This document shows, piece after piece, positions 52,739 through 60,308 of a stretch of 64,000 bases of DNA. Source of the DNA: Poindextera sp965277425 (lineage in GTDB: Bacteria > Pseudomonadota > Alphaproteobacteria > Caulobacterales > Caulobacteraceae); contig CBDICR010000006.1 in assembly GCA_965277425.1 (NCBI GenBank), positions 372,001 to 436,000 on the forward strand, in the 5' to 3' direction. Within the stretch, counting starts at the first letter, position 1. Every line of letters begins with the position of its first letter. The position numbers and the translations under genes are program-made. The notes under the pieces are model-generated. The model had not been told where the DNA came from. It made no database searches and was given only the letters and a program-made list of their open reading frames with translations.

Positions 52739-52758
52739 AGATCTGGTTCCAGGACGAG

Positions 52759-53256
52759 ATGCGGGTCGGCCAGAAGACCCAGCGAACGCGCATCTGGGCC
52801 ACGCGAGGATCGCGCCCCCGGCAGGTCGCCGATCTGCGAACCGGCTGCGCCTATCTGTTCGGCGCCATCTGTCCCGAGCGCCAGACCGGCGCGGCTGTCG
52901 TCATGCAGCGAGCCAATACCCAAGGCATGCAACATCATCTCGACGAGATCAGCGCCAACGTCGCGCCCGGCGCCCACGCCATTCTCGTCCTCGATCAGGC
53001 CGGCTGGCACACCACCGGCAAGCTCAAGAAGCCCGACAACATCACCTTCCTGCCGCTGCCGCCCAGATCGCCCGAACTCAACCCCGCCGAAAACGTCTGG
53101 GCCTATCTGCGCCAGCGTTGGCTCTCGAACCGCATCTTCGACGACTACGACGCCATCCTCGACGCCGTATGCGACGCCTGGAACGCACTCATAGCCGAAC
53201 CAGACCGTATCCAATCCATCGGATCACGACTCTGGCCGCTCAGCGGTGAAGCCTAA
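52759..53256 (+). CDS. IS630 transposase, frame B (catalytic DDE part)
   Basis: The catalytic half, expressed by -1 frameshift from frame A (the joined frame runs from about 52677). The DDE triad is intact: Asp in WFQDEMRVGQ, Asp in LVLDQAGWHTT and Glu in SPELNPAENVWAYL. The coordinates given start at the first Met in this frame; as a fusion the mature transposase would have about 355 residues, normal for the family. Confidence 0.88.
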   Translation: MRVGQKTQRTRIWATRGSRPRQVADLRTGCAYLFGAICPERQTGAAVVMQRANTQGMQHHLDEISANVAPGAHAILVLDQAGWHTTGKLKKPDNITFLPLPPRSPELNPAENVWAYLRQRWLSNRIFDDYDAILDAVCDAWNALIAEPDRIQSIGSRLWPLSGEA

Positions 53257-53387
53257 GGGCGGCTGGTATTAGAAGCAGTAAGACGGCACAGGCGGGCCGC
53301 GTCAAGAACATTAAGGGAACGTCATAAACGGAAAGTGTCGGGGACCCAGGCCAGCATCGCGCATCAAGACCGGCCGATCTCAGACGC

Positions 53388-53924
53388 TCAACCCACCGCC
53401 CAAACCCCGGGCAGGCCGCGATACCGCCCGGCCTCGTCGAGGCCGTAGCCGACCAGGAAGCGGTCGGGGGCGGTCCAGGCGGTGAAGTCGGGTTCGCATC
53501 GGCGAGGATTCGGCCATGGCTTGGCGGCGAAGACCACCGACAGCACCTCGCGGGCGCCGGCCTGGTTCGCCATGCGCGCCGCCTCGGCCAGGGAGAGGCC
53601 GGAATCGATGACGTCGTCGATCAGCAGCACCTGGCGCCCTTGCAGCGGCCTTTGCCACGAGGCGCGCAGTTCGACCTGGCCGAGGCTCTTGCGGCCGTCG
53701 GCGTAGGAGGAAAGCCAGAGCGCGTCGAACAGGGGATGGCGGCCGTGCGCCGCCAGCGCCCGCATCAGGTCGGCGGCGAACCAGAGGCCGCCGGTGAGCA
53801 GGCAGATAGCGACGGCTTCATCGTCGATCCGCGGGGCGATTTCGGCGGCCAGCGCCTCGACGCGTTGGGCGACGGCCTTTGCCGACAGCAGCTCGACCAA
53901 GCCTTCAACCCGAAGGTCAGCCAT
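53388..53924 (-). CDS. hpt: Hypoxanthine phosphoribosyltransferase
   Basis: Purine salvage enzyme forming IMP/GMP from hypoxanthine/guanine and PRPP. The 178 residues have the PRPP-binding motif QVLLIDDVIDSGLSL near residue 100, the flexible-loop LWLSSYADGRKS near 72 and FLVGYGLDEAGRYRGLPGVW at the end, the purine-binding loop of Hpt. It overlaps the end of the upstream zinc-ribbon gene by eight bases, so the two are cotranscribed. Confidence 0.92.
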   Translation of the reverse strand: MADLRVEGLVELLSAKAVAQRVEALAAEIAPRIDDEAVAICLLTGGLWFAADLMRALAAHGRHPLFDALWLSSYADGRKSLGQVELRASWQRPLQGRQVLLIDDVIDSGLSLAEAARMANQAGAREVLSVVFAAKPWPNPRRCEPDFTAWTAPDRFLVGYGLDEAGRYRGLPGVWAVG

Positions 53925-54789
53925 TCGGGGGAAGCGCGTAGGGCGAGCTCGACGGCAGGGGCGTGGCGTTCTGCACCGGGCCGGGTGGGATCGCCGCCGG
54001 CGGACCGGGCGCCGGGCGCAGGTCCAGATTGGCGGCGGTGCGGTCGGCCGGCTGGGCGGGATGCGGCCGTTTCGGCGCGTTCAGCACGAAGGTGATGTCG
54101 ACATCGGCGGCGCTGGCCGGGGGATCGACCACATCGACCAGGAAATGCCGCGCCTCGCCGGGCGGGATCAGGGCGCCGCCCGGATCGGCGATCTTGACGG
54201 CGACGGGATGGCCGGACGCATCGAGCACGCTGATGCGCAGCGGCGGCGCGGCCACCGCCCGGTCGCGCACATTGCGCAGCGCCCCGCTCACCGCCAGCAC
54301 GGCGTGGCCGTCCTTTAGCGCCGGCTGGGCGTGCTGGCCCTCGATGGTCAGCCCGACCAGGTTCACCGGGAGGCCGGCCATGGCGTAGGCTCCGGCCGCC
54401 CGCGGCCAGATCGTGGAGATATCCTGGCGCATCAGCACCGCCACGCCGATCAGCAGGACGAAGCCCGCGACCAGCCCGGCCCAGACCACGCCGCTGGTCG
54501 CCGCCTCGCGCACCTTTTCCTTGGTCTGGGCCTGGGCGCGGAACACCTTGGGCAAGGCCTCGGCCGGCAGATCGCGCAACAGGGTCGAACCTGGCTCCGG
54601 CGCCGTGCGGGCCGGCGGATCCTGCGCCGCCGCGCCGATTTCCGGCGATTGGGTGAGTTCGAGCGGCGCCTCGGCCCTGGCGGTCCAGCGACCGCCGCAA
54701 GAGCCGCAGCGCACCGAGCGGCCCGCTTCACCCAGGCGCTCATCATCCACAAAATAGCGGGTGGCGCAGTCGGGACAGGTCAGTATCAT
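53917..54789 (-). CDS. MJ0042-type zinc-ribbon membrane protein
   Basis: A 290-residue protein. The first 35 residues are a zinc ribbon, MILTCPDCATRYFVDDERLG followed by VRCGSCGGRW (CxxC...CxxC). A Pro-rich linker, a membrane segment near residues 104-124 (VVWAGLVAGFVLLIGVAVLM) and a periplasmic DUF3426-like beta domain (LRISVLDASGHPVAVKIADP) follow. This kind of gene is often divergent from ftsE in Alphaproteobacteria, as here. Function unknown. Start 54789 places the zinc ribbon at the N-terminus; it lies 58 bases from the chosen ftsE start. Confidence 0.85.
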   Translation of the reverse strand: MILTCPDCATRYFVDDERLGEAGRSVRCGSCGGRWTARAEAPLELTQSPEIGAAAQDPPARTAPEPGSTLLRDLPAEALPKVFRAQAQTKEKVREAATSGVVWAGLVAGFVLLIGVAVLMRQDISTIWPRAAGAYAMAGLPVNLVGLTIEGQHAQPALKDGHAVLAVSGALRNVRDRAVAAPPLRISVLDASGHPVAVKIADPGGALIPPGEARHFLVDVVDPPASAADVDITFVLNAPKRPHPAQPADRTAANLDLRPAPGPPAAIPPGPVQNATPLPSSSPYALPPNG

Positions 54790-54847
54790 GGCCGGCGAAT
54801 CGGATGCATGCGCGCCCTCCGCAACGAGGTCGCCGATTTCGGCCCCC

Positions 54848-55597
54848 ATGTCCAGAACCGCCGACGTCCGGCCTCCCTTGAGTGAATTGGTCGAGCCGCC
54901 GCCGATGGACGCGGGGGCCGTCGTCCGCTTCGAAAATGTCGCCCTGGGCTATGCCGGCGGGGCCGAAATCCTCAAGGATCTGAATTTCGAACTGGAGCCG
55001 GGTTCCTTCCATTTCGTCACCGGGGCCTCGGGCGCCGGCAAGACCACGCTGCTGCGGCTGATCCAGATGGCGCTGCGGCCGACGCGCGGCTCCATCACCC
55101 TGTTCGGCCGCGACACCGCCAGCCTTGAGCGCGCTGAATTGCCGCTGCTGCGCCGCCGGATCGGCATGGTGTTCCACGACCGGCGCCTGCTCGACCACCT
55201 GGACGCCTTCGACAACGCCGCCCTGCCGTTACGTCTCGCCGGCGCCCGATTGCCCGACTATCAGGCCGACGTGGCCGAACTCCTGGCCTGGGTGGGGCTG
55301 GGAGATCGGATGAATTCGACCCCGCCGCAGCTGTCCGGCGGCGAGCAGCAGCGCCTGGCCATAGCGCGCGCCGTGGTCGGCCGCCCCGACCTGTTGATCG
55401 CCGATGAGCCCACCGGCGATGTCGACCATGAGATGGCGATCCGCATCCTGCGCCTATTCGTCGAGCTGAACCGGCTGGGAACCACCGTGCTGATCGCCAC
55501 CCACGATGACGAGCTGGTGGCCCGTTCGGGGCGTCCGGTCATGCATATCGAGGCCGGCGCCATGCGCCGGATTTCCAGCCGCGGCGCTGTCGCATGA
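54848..55597 (+). CDS. ftsE: Cell division ATP-binding protein FtsE
   Basis: ATPase partner of FtsX in the divisome; drives periplasmic amidase activation and septal peptidoglycan hydrolysis. The 249 residues have Walker A GASGAGKTTLLRL near residue 67, the Q-loop region MVFHDRRLLDHL, signature LSGGEQQRLAIARA near 168, Walker B LLIADEPTGDVD and the switch His in IATHDDEL. The start is unsure: 54848 (MSRTADVRPP) or 54905 (MDAGAVVRFENV); neither has a strong ribosome site. It overlaps ftsX by four bases. Confidence 0.93.
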   Translation: MSRTADVRPPLSELVEPPPMDAGAVVRFENVALGYAGGAEILKDLNFELEPGSFHFVTGASGAGKTTLLRLIQMALRPTRGSITLFGRDTASLERAELPLLRRRIGMVFHDRRLLDHLDAFDNAALPLRLAGARLPDYQADVAELLAWVGLGDRMNSTPPQLSGGEQQRLAIARAVVGRPDLLIADEPTGDVDHEMAIRILRLFVELNRLGTTVLIATHDDELVARSGRPVMHIEAGAMRRISSRGAVA

Positions 55598-56484
55598 GCG
55601 GCCCGGCGCCCCTCTCGCGACGCCCGCCCGCGCCGCTGCTGCCGGCCGAGGACGCCCGCGACGGCGCCCTGGTCTTCGTGGTCGCCGTGCTCTGCTTCAT
55701 CGCCTGCCTGGCCCTGGTCTGCGCCCTGGCCGCCAACCGCACCGCCCATGGCTGGCGCACGGAGCTGAAGGGCTCGGCCACGGTGGTGGTGCGCCCCGGA
55801 CCCGACGAGACCCCCGACGCCGCCGCCGCCCGCGCCGCGGACGCCCTGGCGGGGGTGCGCGGCGTCGGAGAGGTCGAGGCGCTGGAGAAGGAAAAGGCCG
55901 AGGCCCTGCTCGAGCCCTGGCTGGGCAAGGACCTGCCGGACGACCTGGCCATCCCGCGCCTGGTGGCCGTCGAACTCGATCCAAAGGCGCCGGCGAGCGC
56001 GGCGGACATGCAGGCGGCGCTGAAGGCCGCGCATGTCGACGCCACGGTCGACGACCACAGCCTGTGGCTGAAGGACATCTTGCGCGGCGGCCTCCTGGCT
56101 CAGAGCGCCGCCATCGCCGTCGCCGCCCTGATCATCGCCGCCGCCGCCGCCGTCATCGCCTTCGCCACCCGCGCCGGCCTGCAGGCGCGCGGCGACCTGG
56201 TCGGCGTGCTGCACCTGGCCGGCGCCGATGACGGCTATATCGCCGCCCTCTTCCAGCTCCGGTTCGGCCGCATGGCGGCTATCGCCGGGCTGATGGGCGC
56301 TGGCGCGGCGGCGGTGGTCGCGGGCCTGATGCGGCTGATCGGCGGCGAGGCTGGGCTCATGCCGGTGCTGCCGGTGGCCTGGAGCGATCTTTTGCCGCTG
56401 CTGCTCTGCCCGCTGGCCGCCGGCGTGGTCGCGGCCCTGGCGGCGCGGATGACCGCCCTGTCGCTCTTGAAGGAGATGACGTGA
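55594..56484 (+). CDS. ftsX: Cell division protein FtsX
   Basis: Integral membrane partner of FtsE. The 296 residues show an N-terminal membrane segment (LVFVVAVLCFIACLALVCAL), a periplasmic loop of about 120 residues (VVVRPGPDETPDAAAARAAD onward) and three further membrane segments in the FtsX/MacB permease domain (AIAVAALIIAAAAAVIAFAT and two near the end). GDLVGVLHLAGADDGYIAALF is the typical loop contacting the ATPase. Coupled to ftsE by ATGA and to the next gene by overlap. Confidence 0.92.
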   Translation: MSGPAPLSRRPPAPLLPAEDARDGALVFVVAVLCFIACLALVCALAANRTAHGWRTELKGSATVVVRPGPDETPDAAAARAADALAGVRGVGEVEALEKEKAEALLEPWLGKDLPDDLAIPRLVAVELDPKAPASAADMQAALKAAHVDATVDDHSLWLKDILRGGLLAQSAAIAVAALIIAAAAAVIAFATRAGLQARGDLVGVLHLAGADDGYIAALFQLRFGRMAAIAGLMGAGAAAVVAGLMRLIGGEAGLMPVLPVAWSDLLPLLLCPLAAGVVAALAARMTALSLLKEMT

Positions 56485-57380
56485 GGAGCGCGGCGATCCT
56501 TTTGCTGCTCGGGGTGCTTTGGGCGGTGGGCCTTTGGGCCTTCTCGGTTCGCGTCGATCAGTCGACGCCCCCGCCCGATCCCGCGCCCGCCGACGGCATC
56601 GTCGCTCTGACCGGCTCGTCCAACGCGCGGATCAGCGAAGCCATGAAGCTCCTGGAAGACGGCAAGGCGACGCGGCTGCTGGTCTCCGGCGTCAACCCCC
56701 AGGCCAGCCGCGCCGACATCAAGGGCGTCGCCAAGGCCACGCGACGCATCTACGACTGCTGCGTCGATCTGGGCTTCCAGGCCACGGACACGGTGGGCAA
56801 TGCGCGTGAGACGGCCGGCTGGGCGCGGGCCAAGGGGTTCAGGTCGCTGATCGTGGTGACCTCCGACTTCCACATGCCGCGCGCCATGCTCGAGCTGCAC
56901 GAGGCCTTGCCGGACGTCAGGCTTACACCCTATCCGGTGCAGACCACCGATCTGGACTCGGAACATTGGTGGAAGAGCGGGGATGGAGCGCGGCGTATGA
57001 TCGTCGAATACTGCAAGTACCTGGTCATCCTGGCGCGGGAGGCCTTTTTGAGCCTTGGGCCGAAGACACACACGCCGCAACCATCACAAAACGCCGCGGC
57101 TAAGCTCAAGCCCCTTCCGCTGGATGTCCACCTCCTCGCGGCCGAAATTGATCCGTCCCTTCTCCCCTCGCGGGAGAAGGTGGCTGCGAAGCAGACGGAT
57201 GAGGGGCCGCGCCGGCGACTGCGGGCGGCCTCCCGGGAGACTGTGGCGAGCGCAGCGCGGCCCCTCATCCGACCGGTCTCCGACCGGCCACCTTCTCCCG
57301 CAAGGGGAGAAGGTTTTCTCGGGGCGGCCCGGCTTAGGGCCTTGATGGGTAATCGCCTCGTGCTGAGCACGGTCGCATGA
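56481..57380 (+). CDS. YdcF/DUF218 family protein with repeat-derived C-terminus
   Basis: A 299-residue exported/anchored protein of the SanA/ElyC/YdcF group, linked in other bacteria to envelope integrity. An N-terminal anchor (AAILLLLGVLWAVGLWAFSV) precedes the DUF218 core: ADGIVALTGSSNARISEAM, LLVSGVNPQ, DTVGNARETAGWARAKGFRS and VVTSDFHMPRAMLEL, ending near residue 195. Residues about 226-278 are translated from a palindromic repeat (57157-57314). The start is a GTG overlapping ftsX by four bases, and the stop overlaps the plsC-like gene by four bases. Confidence 0.88.
   Translation: MRSAAILLLLGVLWAVGLWAFSVRVDQSTPPPDPAPADGIVALTGSSNARISEAMKLLEDGKATRLLVSGVNPQASRADIKGVAKATRRIYDCCVDLGFQATDTVGNARETAGWARAKGFRSLIVVTSDFHMPRAMLELHEALPDVRLTPYPVQTTDLDSEHWWKSGDGARRMIVEYCKYLVILAREAFLSLGPKTHTPQPSQNAAAKLKPLPLDVHLLAAEIDPSLLPSREKVAAKQTDEGPRRRLRAASRETVASAARPLIRPVSDRPPSPARGEGFLGAARLRALMGNRLVLSTVA
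57157..57314. repeat. Palindromic repeat inside the 3' end of the ydcF-like gene
   Basis: An imperfect inverted repeat of about 158 bp. Left arm from 57157 (CCCTTCTCCCCTCGCGGGAG...) and right arm ending 57314 (...CCCGCAAGGGGAGAAGG) pair over roughly 50 bp; inner parts GGATGAGGGGCCGCGC and GCGCGGCCCCTCATCC also pair. It is of the interspersed palindromic kind, and its end unit is also found in the dnaE2 insertion. The host frame stays open through it. Confidence 0.85.
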
Positions 57381-58096
57381 TCCTTCTCCGCTCGCTCCTC
57401 TTCACCCTGGCCTTCTATCTCTGGACTCTGATCGCGGCGATCATCTTCCTGCCGGTGCTGATCGGGCCGCGGCGCTATGCGCAGGGCTCGCTGAAGGTCT
57501 GGGGACGCGTGGTCACCTGGCTGCTGCGGGTGATCTGCGACGTGCGGGTCGAGGTGCGCGGCCGCGAGCACGCGCCGGCGGGCGCGGCCCTGGTCGCCGC
57601 CAAGCACCAGTGCATGTTCGACATCTTCGGCACCTTCTCGGCCCTGCCGGACGCGTCCTATGTGCTGCGCCAGGAGCTGATGCGCATCCCGATCTTCAGC
57701 TGGTGGGCGTGGAAATGCCGCATGATCGTCATTGACCGCGACGGCGGCGCCAAGACGCTGCGCAAGCTGCTCGCCGACAGCCGCCAGCGGCTGGAGGAGG
57801 CCCCCGACCGGCAGGTCTTCATCTTCCCGGAAGGCCATCGCGGCCAACCCGGCGTTCCCGGCGACTACCAGCCGGGCGTGGCCTTTCTTTATCGCGAGCT
57901 TGACCTGCCGTGCGTGCCGATCGCGCTCAATTCCGGCATCCACTGGCCGGCGCACGGCATCATTCGCCGCCCCGGAACCATCGTCTTTCAGTTCCTCGAG
58001 CCGATCCCACCGGGGCTGAAACGCGCCGTCTTCATGAGCGAGCTGGAAAGCCGGCTCGAATCCGCCTCGAACGCCCTGCTGGCCGAGGGGCTTTAG
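57377..58096 (+). CDS. plsC: 1-acyl-sn-glycerol-3-phosphate acyltransferase (PlsC family)
   Basis: Membrane acyltransferase that converts lysophosphatidic acid to phosphatidic acid. The 239 residues have an N-terminal membrane segment (LLFTLAFYLWTLIAAIIFLP), catalytic HX4D as AAKHQCMFDIFGTF near residue 77, and the phosphate-binding FPEGHRGQPG near 153. Substitution of the usual FPEGTR by FPEGHR is modest. It overlaps the ydcF-like gene by ATGA and continues the ftsEX operon into the acid phosphatase gene seven bases later. Confidence 0.92.
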   Translation: MILLRSLLFTLAFYLWTLIAAIIFLPVLIGPRRYAQGSLKVWGRVVTWLLRVICDVRVEVRGREHAPAGAALVAAKHQCMFDIFGTFSALPDASYVLRQELMRIPIFSWWAWKCRMIVIDRDGGAKTLRKLLADSRQRLEEAPDRQVFIFPEGHRGQPGVPGDYQPGVAFLYRELDLPCVPIALNSGIHWPAHGIIRRPGTIVFQFLEPIPPGLKRAVFMSELESRLESASNALLAEGL

Positions 58097-58103
58097 GGCG
58101 CCT

Positions 58104-58928
58104 ATGTCCCAGGCGTCAGGCAAGGACCGGGCGGCCAGGACCTGGGGATCGGCGGTCGTGGCCGGATGCGCCGGCGCCTGGTTGGCGATGGTCTGCCTCG
58201 CCGCGGCGCCGATCCCGCCGGGTTATCTGACGCCCGCCCAACTGCCGGATTCCGCGCGCGTGCTCGGGCCGCCGCCGCCCGATGGCTCGGGGACCAAGGC
58301 CGGCGACGTGGCGACCTATCTGGCCACGCGGCGGCTTGAGGGAACGCCGCGTTGGTCCCTGGCCGCGCGCGACGCGACCTTCGGCCCCGAGGCGATGATG
58401 GGCGACTTCTCCTGCGCCCTCGGCGTGCGGCTGGATCCGACCTCCGCGCCAGCGCTCTTCCGCCTCCTCAGCCGCATGGTGGCCGATTCCGAGGCGATCG
58501 ATCGGTCGGCCAAGGACAGCTACAAACGCGTGCGCCCCTTCGTCGAGCAGGGCGGGACGATCTGCGTCCAGCCGGAGGACTGGCTGAAGGCCACCTATTC
58601 CTACCCGTCGGGCCATTCCACCTTCGGCTGGACGACAGGGCTCGTTCTGGCCGCGATCTCGCCGGACCGCGCCACCGAATTGCTGGCGCGCGCGCGCAGC
58701 TATGGCGAAAGCCGCGTCGTCTGCGGCGTGCACTACCAGAGCGACGTCCAGGCGGGGCGAATGGCGGCCTCGGCCCTGTTCGGCGCCCTGCAGGCCAGCC
58801 CCGATTTCAAGGCTGATCTGGATCGCGCCGGACGGGAGATGCGGCGCCTGCGCGCCGCGCCAGCGAGCGCGTTGGACCCCGCCGAGTGCAGGATGGAGGC
58901 CGAGGCCGCCGACAAACCCGTCTGGTAG
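58104..58928 (+). CDS. Exported class A acid phosphatase (PAP2 superfamily)
   Basis: Periplasmic non-specific phosphomonoesterase. The 274 residues have an N-terminal anchor/signal (VVAGCAGAWLAMVCLAAA, residues 18-35) and all three parts of the phosphatase signature: KDSYKRVRP near 134, YSYPSGHSTFGW near 165, and SRVVCGVHYQSDV near 207 (SRx5Hx3D). It is the last gene of the ftsEX-ydcF-plsC run. A link to phospholipid or phosphate recycling is inference. Confidence 0.9.
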   Translation: MSQASGKDRAARTWGSAVVAGCAGAWLAMVCLAAAPIPPGYLTPAQLPDSARVLGPPPPDGSGTKAGDVATYLATRRLEGTPRWSLAARDATFGPEAMMGDFSCALGVRLDPTSAPALFRLLSRMVADSEAIDRSAKDSYKRVRPFVEQGGTICVQPEDWLKATYSYPSGHSTFGWTTGLVLAAISPDRATELLARARSYGESRVVCGVHYQSDVQAGRMAASALFGALQASPDFKADLDRAGREMRRLRAAPASALDPAECRMEAEAADKPVW

Positions 58929-58966
58929 GCCGCAAGGCGCCGGAGACGCGTTGGCGTCCGCTCGCG

Positions 58967-59012
58967 ATCACGATGATTTTGGATTGAAACAATCCAAAAT
59001 CATAAACGTGAT
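58967..59012. repeat. AT-rich perfect stem-loop after the acid phosphatase gene
   Basis: Arms ATGATTTTGGATTG (58973-58986) and CAATCCAAAATCAT (58990-59003) with loop AAA, extended outward by ATCACG and CGTGAT across a three-base bulge. This is a 14-bp perfect stem in otherwise GC-rich DNA, 44 bp after the phosphatase stop. It could terminate the operon or be a short interspersed palindrome. Confidence 0.7.
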
Positions 59013-59026
59013 CGATTCCTAATGTT

Positions 59027-59079
59027 TAGAGCGGGTTGCGGGCGGAAAACCGCTTCGCACTTTTCCTCAACCCGCTCTA
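59027..59079. repeat. Interspersed palindrome overlapping the DUF4112 gene end
   Basis: TAGAGCGGGTTG (59027-59038) and CAACCCGCTCTA (59068-59079) are perfect 12-bp inverted arms. The inner sequence GGCGGAAAACCGCTTCGCAC is characteristic of a short repeat scattered in alphaproteobacterial genomes. The right arm overlaps the stop codon of the DUF4112 gene, so it may also work as its terminator. Confidence 0.65.
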
Positions 59080-59495
59080 GCGACGACGGAGGGCTGTCGC
59101 CAGTCGCCTGGCGGGACGCTGTAGCCCCTGGCCCCCAACTCCCGATCGATCGCGCGCACGACCAGCCGGGCGGCCCATTTGTGCGCCGTGAAGACGTCGG
59201 AGAAAACCGACCCCGCGATGGGCACGGCGCTGGCGATGGTGCGGCAGCCGAGAAGCAGGACCGCGCCGGCCAGGACAGGCGCCGGCACGCCGGCTCGCGC
59301 GCCCTGCAGCACGATGAACCCGCCCGCGAGCGTAGAGTAGAGTTCGCCGACGCCGGGGATCCAGCTCAGCACGCCGTCGATGCCGAGGCTGAACGGGCCG
59401 AGGCGGACAATGCTGTCCGAGAGCCGGCCAACGAGGCTGACGCTGTCGCGGATGGCGATGAGCTCGGACTCTGATCTACGCATGATGTGCTCCAA
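59067..59495 (-). CDS. DUF4112 membrane protein
   Basis: A 142-residue inner-membrane protein. The DUF4112 core is IVRLGPFSLGIDGVLSWIPGVGELYSTLAGGFIVLQGARAG (cited in part), followed by a second membrane stretch VLAGAVLLLGCRTIASAVPI and the signature GSVFSDVFTAHKWAARLVVRAI. Function unknown. Met at 59495 or the second Met at 59483 could start it. It is 48 bases downstream of the HicB-like gene on the same strand and may be cotranscribed. Confidence 0.88.
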   Translation of the reverse strand: MEHIMRRSESELIAIRDSVSLVGRLSDSIVRLGPFSLGIDGVLSWIPGVGELYSTLAGGFIVLQGARAGVPAPVLAGAVLLLGCRTIASAVPIAGSVFSDVFTAHKWAARLVVRAIDRELGARGYSVPPGDWRQPSVVARAG

Positions 59496-59543
59496 GGCCT
59501 CGGGGGCCGGTGAGGGGTTCGATCGCCGCTCGAAAGGCGGGGC

Positions 59544-60182
59544 TCAGTTCGACGGCGCGGACGGGCCGCTGTCGGCCTGAGCGGCTGGTTTGCCGCCTTC
59601 GCGGCGACGGCTCATGGCGGCGGAGACGCTGTCGGCGGCCCGGCGCACCCCATCGAGCAGGCGATCGTCGAGTTCGGCCATGCGGCGGGCGAAGGTTGAG
59701 TCCGGCCCCATGCTCTCGTTGATCTTCTGGCCCAGCGCGCTCCATTCGTCCTGCAGACGGCGGCTGGTCGCGTCGAACTCGGCCGCGCCGCGCGACTGCT
59801 CGCCCAGGCTCATCCGGACGGCCTGGGCGATGAACCCGGACCGCGTCATGCCGCGGGCCTCGGCGGCGGCGTCCAGGCGTTGCACCAGGCGTTCGCCAAG
59901 CGAAATGTTGACGCGAACCGGCGGGTCGCCGACGGCCACATCGACCAGGATCGGGATTGCGCCCGGCTGTGCGCCGATCTGCTCGATCGGGGTCGGCGCC
60001 GGCCAGGTGTCGCCGGCGTCGGCGAGGCCCTGCAGGCGTTCGCCGACAACCTGCCGCGCCCTGACCAGAAGCTCGGCCAGATCGCGGCCCTCGGCGCTGC
60101 AATCTGGAAGGTCGGGAAAGCTGGCGCGATAGCCGGTGGTTTGACCGCCGGTGACCAGGGCGACGAAGAGAAGGGTGTTCAT
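59544..60182 (-). CDS. HicB-like antitoxin-fold protein without a HicA partner
   Basis: A 212-residue protein. Residues 1-60 are the partial RNase-H-like HicB fold (GYRASFPDLPDCSAEGRDLAELLVRARQVV, in part). Residues about 90-125 are a ribbon-helix-helix (VRVNISLGERLVQRLDAAAEARGMTRSGF, in part). The last ~85 residues are a charged helical tail not usual for HicB. No HicA-like ORF (about 60 residues with a dsRBD-like fold) precedes or follows it. ATG 60182 is preferred to a TTG five codons upstream. A regulatory or orphan antitoxin role is inference. Confidence 0.8.
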   Translation of the reverse strand: MNTLLFVALVTGGQTTGYRASFPDLPDCSAEGRDLAELLVRARQVVGERLQGLADAGDTWPAPTPIEQIGAQPGAIPILVDVAVGDPPVRVNISLGERLVQRLDAAAEARGMTRSGFIAQAVRMSLGEQSRGAAEFDATSRRLQDEWSALGQKINESMGPDSTFARRMAELDDRLLDGVRRAADSVSAAMSRRREGGKPAAQADSGPSAPSN

Positions 60183-60308
60183 CGGTTCAATCCGCAAAGC
60201 CGTTCAGCGCATCAGATTGTGTAGTTTTGCGCAAAAACAAGCGTCGCTACAGGCGATTTTTGATCGCCTGTCTTGTGACGGCCAGGCCGAAATGACGGCA
60301 GGCGCCGC

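Larger units (their letters stand above)
52105..53266 (+). mobile_element. IS630-family insertion sequence
   Basis: A 1162-bp element. The ends are inverted repeats: left CCAACCGCCGTTAG and right (reverse strand) CCAGCCGCCCTTAG, 12 of 14 matching. The dinucleotide TA flanks both ends (52103-52104 and 53267-53268), as expected for IS630/Tc1-type insertion into TA. It encodes a transposase in two overlapping frames joined at an A-run (52676-52682). Both frames look undamaged, so it may be active. Confidence 0.88.
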
